The translations under genes and the position numbers were made by a program. The notes under the pieces were generated by a model. The model saw only the letters and a list, made by a program, of their open reading frames with translations. It searched no databases and had not been told where the DNA came from. DNA of 64,000 bases from Phoronis australis (lineage: Eukaryota > Phoronida > Phoronidae): contig NMRA01000475.1 in NCBI GenBank assembly GCA_002633005.1, positions 265,250-329,249 of the forward strand, read 5' to 3'. Shown piece after piece: positions 56,700-64,000 of the stretch. Within the stretch, counting starts at the first letter, position 1. Every line of letters begins with the position of its first letter.

Positions 56700-57740
56700 T
56701 TGCTTCTTGACAATGAATGGTTGTGCTCAGGTTGCTTCATTAGCGTAGACTAGACGCGGTGAACTGTTACCTTAGTCTGCTTCCTGATCATTGACTTTAT
56801 TGCGAAACAACTAGAACTCAGAGCCCGCATAAAAATTGTCAAGTCCTCAACACAATTTGCATCGTATGATTTTGCATGTTTTGCAAGCGAGTATGCTCGA
56901 AGTTTTACCTCATGAACTTATATACTTGCCATCACTGTGACCAGGTAGCTGAATTATGCCGCACAGTGCTGCCCGTGATTTTGCCTTCTTTAGTAGTTTT
57001 CATAAATAACTGTTGTCGTTAAGTTGACTCTCTAATCATACCCAACGGAGTTGTCAGTAGTAGTAGTAAAATGTTTATTTTACATCGGTATGGAACAGGT
57101 GAACAGCAAAAGAGTACCACAAGTGCTAGTAACCGATATAAAATGAGAAATAAATATGTAGTTGACAGCGTAGGCACATTTGGCATTCACAAGCTTGGCG
57201 TAGGCCTATATGACGACTTAACTCATTAATAAAGGTATTGAGATCTTGGCAACATCATACATTCAGGTAACTTGTTTCATAAATATGCCCCCTGGTGTTT
57301 AATAGAATTAAGCCCATGCATGGGAGAGTAGGGTGGTGAACCTTATCAAACGCATGCAGTGTTTTTTCCCCAGTACCTCATACGTCAGACGTCTGAGAGC
57401 AAAACAGCCACCCCAAGACATTGTAGCCTTTGAACAAAAAGCGGAGTGGATTTTGATTTAGACTATAATGAGACTATGCCCCGGGAATACCGTGGTCATT
57501 GAAAACAAATTTTAAGACCCGATATTGAATCAGTCTTTTCTTGGAGTAACATGGTCCTTTTCAGTAAACGAATAATTTGTCTACGATCAAAGAGATGATT
57601 ACAGGAGAGCCTTGCAAATCGGTCGATCTCGCCTCAAGTTTTGCCCTTGCTTGTCCACGGTCTTCGGGTCATTCAACTCATCATGTATGCTTTTAGGATG
57701 ACGTCATTATGAGCGTTTTCTATTTTTAGAAGAATTACAT
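56700..57740. other. upstream region of the phosphatase gene
   Basis: About 1 kb without a recognised exon or repeat, apart from a short GTAGTAGTA run at 57056-57066. Confidence 0.35.
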
Positions 57741-57761
57741 CCGGGCTAGCGGTTCAAAATA

Positions 57762-57800
57762 CATGCGCAGTAGCTTGTAAGCCGCCATTTTTGTCATCGT
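57762..57800 (+). promoter_or_regulatory. likely housekeeping promoter of the phosphatase gene
   Basis: GCCGCCATTTT (57781-57791) is the exact inverse of the YY1 consensus AAAATGGCGGC. ATGCGCAG just upstream is an NRF1-type half site. No TATA box precedes them. YY1 sites of this form usually lie at or just after the start of transcription of broadly expressed genes, which would place the start near 57.8 kb and leave a ~370-base leader. Inference from motifs and position. Confidence 0.42.
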
Positions 57801-58159
57801 TACGAGGTTTGGTCGAGATTGGAGTGTTGCAAGTTAAGAGCAATCAGAGGTTCTGGTTCTGGGTTTTCCCAAGTTTATAATGAAAAAACTTGGGAGTAGT
57901 GTTCGGGATACGAGAAGGAACAATTGTCAACAATAGTGTTTGTGCCATAGGGTGCGCTGAATTATGTTTCGGTGACGGGTCAAGTTTGTAATTACCGTTC
58001 CTGCAGTGTTTGTTTAGCAAAACCGCAATTCATCGAACTGTTTTTAAACTGTATATTTAGTCGTTCATCAATCTTCGTGAAACCGTTGAAACTATTGTGT
58101 CATTTTCATGATATTGTTACTTTCAAAAGTGCTCAGTAAGTCCAATATCTAATTTGAAA

Positions 58160-58993
58160 ATGGGAGCCTTTCTCGATAAGCCAAAGACTGATAAAGTGAA
58201 CGATAGAGGAAGTGGAAATGGCATTCACTTCGGACTCAGCAGTATGCAAGGTTGGAGAGTGGAAATGGAAGATGCACACTGTGCTAATTTGAATGTACCT
58301 GGCCTGAAGGACTGGTCATTTTTTGCGGTTTTTGATGGCCATGCAGGCTCAAAAGTTTCAGCACATTGTGCTGAACATTTACTAGGGTCAATTCTTGCTA
58401 ATGATAAATTCAAAGGAACTAATGCATCAACTAGCCCTACTATGAATAATGTGATACAAGGGATTAGACAGGGATTTCTCGACTTAGATGAAAAAATGCG
58501 CAAAATACCAGACATGGACAGTGGAGAGGATAAAAGTGGGTCAACTGCTGTTTGCTGTATGATTAGTCCTTCATCTGTAATATTTGGAAATTGCGGTGAC
58601 TCCAGAGGAGTACTAGTACGGGATGGCAAGGTGTTTTTTTCGACTCAGGATCACAAACCAATCAATCCTGTTGAAAAAGAACGTATTCAAAATGCTGGCG
58701 GTAGCGTGATGATACAAAGAGTTAATGGTTCTCTGGCTGTGTCCCGAGCTCTGGGCGACTTTGAATATAAAAATGTTCTAGATAAGTCACCCATTGAGCA
58801 GTTAGTGTCGCCAGAGCCAGAAATGGAAGCCATAGAGAGAACTGCACAAGATGAATTCATAGTTCTGGCATGTGATGGTATCTGGGATGTGATGACCAAT
58901 GATGATCTAGCCGGCTTTATCCATAACCGTATGCTGCTAACAGATAATTTGGCTATGATATGTAATGATGTGGTTGACACCTGTCTTTATAAG
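58160..58993 (+). CDS. PPM1A/PPM1B-like Ser/Thr phosphatase, exon 1
   Basis: The start is ATG at 58160 ([12 protein letters not shown]); Gly2 is in a myristoylation context, as in vertebrate PPM1A and PPM1B. The 278 codons to donor AAG|GTTTGT cover most of the PP2C catalytic domain: [25 protein letters not shown] (metal-binding Asp), [47 protein letters not shown], and [10 protein letters not shown] with the second metal Asp. All key residues are present. Family role: Mn2+/Mg2+-dependent dephosphorylation of phospho-Ser/Thr in cytosolic and nuclear substrates, including stress-kinase and TGF-beta pathway proteins in vertebrates. One large first exon ending ...VVDTCLYK| is the arrangement of the vertebrate genes. 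Whether it is the A-type, B-type or their common ancestor cannot be said from this part. Confidence 0.96.
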
Positions 58994-59164
58994 GTTTGTA
59001 AATCTTTGGTGATATTATCATATGTTGTTCGAAGTTCTACATAAAGTCATTTCTTTTGTACAATGTATTAGTAGCATGTACTGTATTCAATACATATCAC
59101 ATTCCAGTTTACTTCATTTCAGAATTTCTGGAAAAATCATGTGCTGCCATATACTAATTAGTGG

Positions 59165-59212
59165 TTGTTTTGCATGTCAGTCTTCATGTTTTGCATGTCA
59201 GTCTTCATGTTT
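59165..59212 (+). repeat. 21-bp direct duplication in phosphatase intron
   Basis: Two copies of TTGCATGTCAGTCTTCATGTT, within intron 1. Confidence 0.8.
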
Positions 59213-59299
59213 TTTCAAGCAAAATCTTTTGATTTATTTCCTACTTCTGAGACATTCACCTAATAATCATGAGACATACATTACGTAATGAATATCTGA

Positions 59300-60950
59300 A
59301 TTTAATTAAGATGCGAGCACTGACTTATAGTTGGGGCAAGGGAAACATCTCCCAGTGGTTGGTTTTGCGGTAAAGTGGGCCCTCAATCTTAGTTACTGTA
59401 CTGGCATTTCAATAGTATGTTTGCTCCGAAGCATCTGAAAGTAATTGGGGGCATCCAAAGTTAGTCATTTCTTAGCCACATAGCAAGTTGAGCCTTTAGA
59501 TGATTTCACTTGGCAGCTATGACATGTTGGATTTTAATCTAGCTGATAGGTATAAACTAAGATAAAAACTAGATCCCTAGCTAGATTTGGTTGCATAATT
59601 TAGCAGCTGCTTAGTTGGCTATTTTTAGACACACCCCCACGATTAAAACTGCACTCCAAGCCAAATTCCAGTTGGCCAAAGGTCCTTTGAAATTGAAGGT
59701 TTATTTTGATGTGTTTTGCGTACTTTAAGTGCACTAAGAAATTTTGGTAGTAATGTATGTTGTCATGATTGAAACTGTTCCTTTAGCATCTCTCAATAGT
59801 AACCAACTTAGTTGGCAAATTGGCCCACTACATTTATTTAATGAATTCAGCTTTGGGCGTTATGCATGTCCCTGTTTTCCTATTGTTGAGAGCCAATCTC
59901 TCCAGGTGTTTGTGGAATTTCCACTCTCATTTTGAGGTCATGCAGTGATGTGTGTAACACCTGTCACAGTTGGCTCTGAACTTCAACCTGTCTTTGATAC
60001 AGAAGTCGGAGGTTTTGTTGGTTCAGATTTCACACAAGTAACTATGTGTGTTGTTACTTTCACTGCAATGCAACTATCAGGTTGTGTGCTGACTGCACTT
60101 TCTACTTAGGAGGGGTATAGAAATGTACTGGTCCAAGGACATGGGCCAGTGAAATTTGGCTGTATCTAGTTTGAGCTGGCTAGACCGATGTCTAGCGAAT
60201 ATTGAAGCGGGATAGTGAAATACATTGTCTCAGTAGCCTGATACCTCAGACTGACATCTTTCCGTAGTCTTAGCACAGCCTCCGTACTGCCTGTCAGTGA
60301 CCGTCTCGAGGAGTCGACATACCATGATGAACTTGGGGAAAACACACGATGCATGCCCAGCTCAAATGGGGATGTCATTTGTTTCCCAGCCCCAAACACA
60401 TGAATCCCTTGACGACATGCAGCCTTTGCCACAACATTACAATCACGTGTGACCATTCCAAAACTGAATCGTGATTGGTCGACAGGCAAATTGGACGAGA
60501 TCGTCTTCCGAACATCAGAGGCTCAGAAGCAGGATGAAGGGGGTAAAAACAATTAAACGATTCCCTCACAAAATGATTTTTAGTTGATTTGAGTTATATT
60601 CAGACAGCAATAATAGAAAATTCTAATGTTCTGTGTCGCACCTTTCAAGACCGCGAAGATGGCACTAGCTGCACATTGACCGTAACCGCTAAATCCATCT
60701 ACCGTATTACTGCGGTCCCACTTATACTGTCATAACTGGGTCATTACTGTGCTATCCACCTGCTCAGGAAACGTGTAGATTTTTTCACAATATCAGTTTT
60801 ACATCAATATTACTCCTTTTTTAATTAACAAACTTCGAAGTTCACGCTTTTTGCTGACTTAGCACAAAATCTGGATACATGTCGCTGACATCTAGTAATG
60901 GTAACAATCAATTACTTATCATGACAGAGGAGCCAACACTTGAAATATTT
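59300..60950. other. phosphatase intron 1, nothing recognised
   Basis: Part of the ~2.6-kb intron from 58994 to 61614. Frames at 60166-60569 on the minus strand have no supporting signals. Confidence 0.5.
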
Positions 60951-60991
60951 AATGCACAGTGTGCTGTTGTCTTTTGTTATTACAAAAGCAC

Positions 60992-61135
60992 AGGAGGGTG
61001 CCATGTGGATGGCCACCGATACTGAGTGGAAACAGAAGTAGGAGGGTGCCATGTGGATGGCCACCGATACTGAGTGGAAACAGAAGCAGGAGGGTGCCAT
61101 GTGTATGGCCACTGATACCAAGTGGGATCAGAAGT
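60992..61135 (+). repeat. 48-bp minisatellite, 3 units, in phosphatase intron
   Basis: Three 48-bp units (60992, 61040, 61088) starting AGGAGGGTGCCATGTGGATG. The first two are almost identical and the third is diverged. The intronic array produces short repeat frames on both strands. Confidence 0.93.
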
Positions 61136-61614
61136 GGATGAATCTCCATCACCCTCTTTTAAATGAAAGTTTTAACTGAAGGTCATAGTTTTCATTCAAG
61201 CAAATCAAAGACAAAGTACAAAACAGCGCAAACACTAAAGCTGCATTTTTTGCCGTGCATACATCCTAGATCGAAATATATCATAGCTAAGGAATATATG
61301 GGCAGATTAGCTTCTTCCATGGATCATCAATGGTGACGAGTGACATGACAAGGCAGGACCAGTAAATTGTTTTACTGGTGGTGACCAGTGAGGTACAAAC
61401 ATTTCTATACCCCTGTTTAGTTCCAAGACAACAATTCAGGATTGTCATTGATTTGTCTTTGTATCATAATGGTACATTTCATGATTTTACAGCACTTTGC
61501 CTCAAATGTAGCCCTGCATTATCTGTTGAAAACATTGCTGCTTTCAAGTGCTTTGTGTGTGTGTGTGAAAGTTAGCCTTCATTGCCTTAAACCTGCATTT
61601 TTGTCTATTTATAG

Positions 61615-61732
61615 GGAAGTCGGGATAATATGAGTATCATAATAGTAAGTCTCGATGGTGCGCCTAAAGTTTCAGCAGAAGCAATCAAAAAGGAAGATGA
61701 GCTTAATGCACGCCTTGAAAACCGAGTCAAAG
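61615..61732 (+). CDS. PPM1A/PPM1B-like phosphatase, exon 2
   Basis: Acceptor TGTCTATTTATAG and donor AAAG|GTAAGT bound 118 bases, phase 0 in and phase 1 out, reading [20 protein letters not shown], then [26 protein letters not shown] contains the last conserved Asp and the Asp-Asn-Met motif that close the PP2C metal centre; the charged segment begins the PPM1A-specific C-terminal helical part. Later exons lie beyond the window or were not found before 64000. The exon limits agree with the vertebrate gene. Confidence 0.93.
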
Positions 61733-62133
61733 GTAAGTAGTGTCAGGCTTCTACTGCCTGGCAAACATCTGCTTTGCTTCTAAAAAGGTCTTGATTTGCC
61801 AATTGGGGCTTTTACTATTTCTTACGGTCTGTTGCTTTCTTGTCTGAATAGCAATTCATATCATTTGAACAGCTGCCATTTGATTTTCTAGCAACATGTT
61901 ATAGGCAAACATCTTTCTTGGAAATGTGCACTCAGAAACTGATAATAAGAGTATGTTCTCCACAACCCATTCTGACACGTCAGCGATTTTGCTGCAATGA
62001 AACTGGCTCGTCTCCATCGAGTTAAAATTGATGTAGTAAATTACTCATTTGTTCTGGAAATTAGCACATTTAATTTTCGAACGTTTGGCACGATTTCTGT
62101 GAATCGATTCGTGAGCGTTAGATACAACCTCTC

Positions 62134-62636
62134 CACAGTATGAACCTTGGTACTCGTCTAGTGGCGCTCTTTGGGATGACCAGTTTTAAAAAATGTGAGA
62201 AAAGGCTGCCCGTTTCAAGACAACCTCGGTAAAAACGGCGGATAAATGAGGAATTTTAACATTTGTGGTTAAAAAATGTTACAGAAACCTACATTGTTTT
62301 AAGGTAGGTGGATACACAAAAAAATTAATTTTGACTGTTTTTTACATTTTTATGTCATCCTAATCTTTAATTCTTGATGCACAGTATACTGAAGAAAAAT
62401 AAAATCATTCTAAAAATCCAGAGTTGTTTTTTTAGCTATATTTGACAAAGCCTCAGTAAGTCATATGGCTTGAGTGCTCACCAGCTCAGTGATTGACAAC
62501 TGGGGCGGAGCTTACATACAAGGACACTAGCTCTAATCTAACCCTGTCAACAAGCATTACGTAACCAGGCAATCGAGAGTGATGTACCAGCTGATATTGG
62601 TGTTGTAGCAAGACCAAGAATAAAACAATTCTATTT
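62134..62636 (+). repeat. 503-bp direct duplication, copy 1
   Basis: Starts CACAGTATGAACCTTGG and ends TTCTATTT just before a single N at 62637. It repeats at 62638-63138 with only a handful of substitutions and one small indel. It lies in the phosphatase intron after exon 2 and has no coding sequence. Confidence 0.95.
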
Positions 62637-62637
62637 N

Positions 62638-63138
62638 CACAGTATGAACCTTGGTACTCGTCTAGTGGCGCTCTTTGGGATGACCAGTTTTAAAAAATGT
62701 GAGAAAAGGCTGCTCGTTTCAAGACAACCTCGGTAAAAACGGCGGATAAATGAGGAATTTTAACATTTGCGGTTAAAAAATGTTACAGAAACCTACATTG
62801 TTTTAAGGTAGGTGGATACACAAAAAAATTAATTTTGACTGTTTTTTACATTTTTATGTCATCCTAATCTTTAATTCTTGATGCACAGTATACTGAAGAA
62901 AAATAAAATCATTCTGAAAATCGAGTTGTTTTTTTAGCTATATTTGACAAAGCCTCAGTAAGTCATATGGCTTGAGTGCTCACCAGCTCAGTGATTGACA
63001 ACTGGGGCGGAGCTTACATACAAGGACACTAGCTCTAATCTAACCCTGTCAACAAGCATTACGTAACCGGGTAATCGAGAGTGATGTACCAGCTGATATT
63101 GGTGTTGTAGCAAGACCAAGAATAAAACAATTCTATTT
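62638..63138 (+). repeat. 503-bp direct duplication, copy 2
   Basis: Near-identical to 62134-62636. Differences include GCTGCTCG for GCTGCCCG, TTTGCGG for TTTGTGG, a two-base loss near TCGAGTTG, and CCGGGTAATC for CCAGGCAATC. It begins immediately after the N. Confidence 0.95.
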
Positions 63139-64000
63139 TTGACCATGTGAAAGTTGGTAGTGAAATGGTGAACTAGCTCCTGTTCCGAGCCTGAGCCTGT
63201 TTGTCTATCTGCAAAAAAATTAAGTTGAGTACGCCAAGCCCTACCGAAGCCATCACTGCACTCAGCTTGAGGAGTCCGTGCAGAAATTGTGCATGTATAA
63301 GAGAAGTCGGTAATATAAGGTCAGGTGTCTTGCGAGAGGACGCTGAGTGTCGACGTGGGTGGTGTTCGGTGAGAGTGCATGCACGCGCTGTGAAGACAAG
63401 CCGCGCGCGCGACACATGGACAACTACATGCCCTCAGAGTAAAGTCTTCGCAGATAAACCGTGCTTCTGTGGTGGGAACGCGCCGTGGAGAAACTAGGCT
63501 GTCAAACCCAGAGGATTTTTAACTTGCCACTGGCCGTAACCCAAAGAATTAGAGAAATGACCCAGTGTTCAACATAACAAAAATTTTGCTAGTGCATAGA
63601 TTCAGACATAACCCGGAATTAACACTCATGATATTATACGATTTTAGAGGAAAGCAATATTAGAAACTTTAGTAACTTGAGAATCTCACCCAAGCGACGC
63701 TATTTGTGCAGAAAGTGATATTTTCTTATCCCAAAGTCCATTCGGTACATTACTATGAAAGTAGTGCTTTATCCTCGTCGCCAATATTGTTATGTAGGCA
63801 GTAACGCGGCGATTTGATATAACACATATATTGGTTTATGATAATATTGGAATACTAACAAATAGGTCTGTGTAATATAGTTAGAGAGTCTTTTACAAAC
63901 CGAGTGGAGAGTTCAGATGAATCGTGTAAACAATCAACACATGGTTTTAATGTGTGGTCGGCACACCAGTACAGCAGACAATAGATCAACGCTAAGCTCC
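63139..64000. other. phosphatase intron or downstream, nothing recognised
   Basis: I did not find the next PPM1 exon here. A 98-codon plus-strand frame at 63201-63497 has an antisense partner frame and no motif. Confidence 0.35.

Noticed and set aside
58225-58980. Antisense frames over the phosphatase exon
   Set aside because: Shadows of a strongly conserved coding exon on the plus strand.
60912-61152. Repeat proteins with HMAPS- and HGTLL-type repeats
   Set aside because: Translations of the 48-bp intronic minisatellite on both strands.
1-64000. Operon, prokaryotic defence system, integrated virus or toxin system
   Set aside because: Introns, splice signals and animal gene families show this is animal nuclear DNA. 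I saw no viral capsid, polymerase or toxin-like gene.

Overview
This window is animal nuclear DNA: AT-rich, intron-split genes, few long reading frames, many short decayed transposons and minisatellites, and isolated N positions left by assembly. A gustatory-receptor-like (GRL) seven-transmembrane gene argues for a non-chordate animal, because as I recall the family the GRLs are found in cnidarians, protostomes, echinoderms and hemichordates but not chordates. The PPM1A/PPM1B-type phosphatase is close to the vertebrate proteins, and TTAA-flanked THAP transposons are also present. My best guess is a marine invertebrate, perhaps an ambulacrarian (hemichordate or echinoderm). The species cannot be fixed from the sequence alone.

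Three genes can be assembled. (1) On the minus strand, 12922 down to 6198, a complete four-exon GRL receptor of about 470 residues: a 373-codon exon carrying TM1-6, then 23-, 30- and 44-codon exons ending in a TYFVVLVEF version of the family signature. All three introns are phase 0. (2) On the minus strand, 36426 down to about 25874, an unrecognised gene rich in charged, helix-forming sequence. Eight small exons were found by splice signals and reading phase; four join in phase at the 5' end, four at the 3' end, and the middle is unresolved. (3) On the plus strand, 58160 to beyond the window end, the first two coding exons of a PPM1A/PPM1B-like metal-dependent Ser/Thr phosphatase with the expected exon boundaries. 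Weaker exon candidates lie at 2732, 17376, 44595 and 51657.

The rest is mostly mobile or repetitive DNA. TTAA-flanked elements: two related ~1.7 kb THAP-bearing copies in opposite orientation (29995-31639, 44729-46495), a foldback element with a second THAP domain (48684-49938), and a 262-bp MITE (4863-5124). Others: a hAT-like element with 8-bp flanking repeats (38511-39632), a 1.04-kb element with 27-bp inverted ends (13829-14865), three copies of a ~150-bp MITE, a mariner relic whose transposase frame is split by a 17-bp tandem expansion (46526-47115), a LINE ORF2 tail (47656-48340), an LTR-like block (55084-55475), a tRNA-type SINE (26540-26763), and several non-coding dispersed families seen only by comparing the window with itself.

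The genes do not form a functional cluster. The repeats sit in introns and intergenic space. A ~503-bp near-perfect direct duplication around a single N (62134-63138) is probably two haplotype contigs joined end to end. I found no convincing new biological system. The most novel items are the unrecognised split gene, the foldback THAP element and the uncharacterised repeat families.
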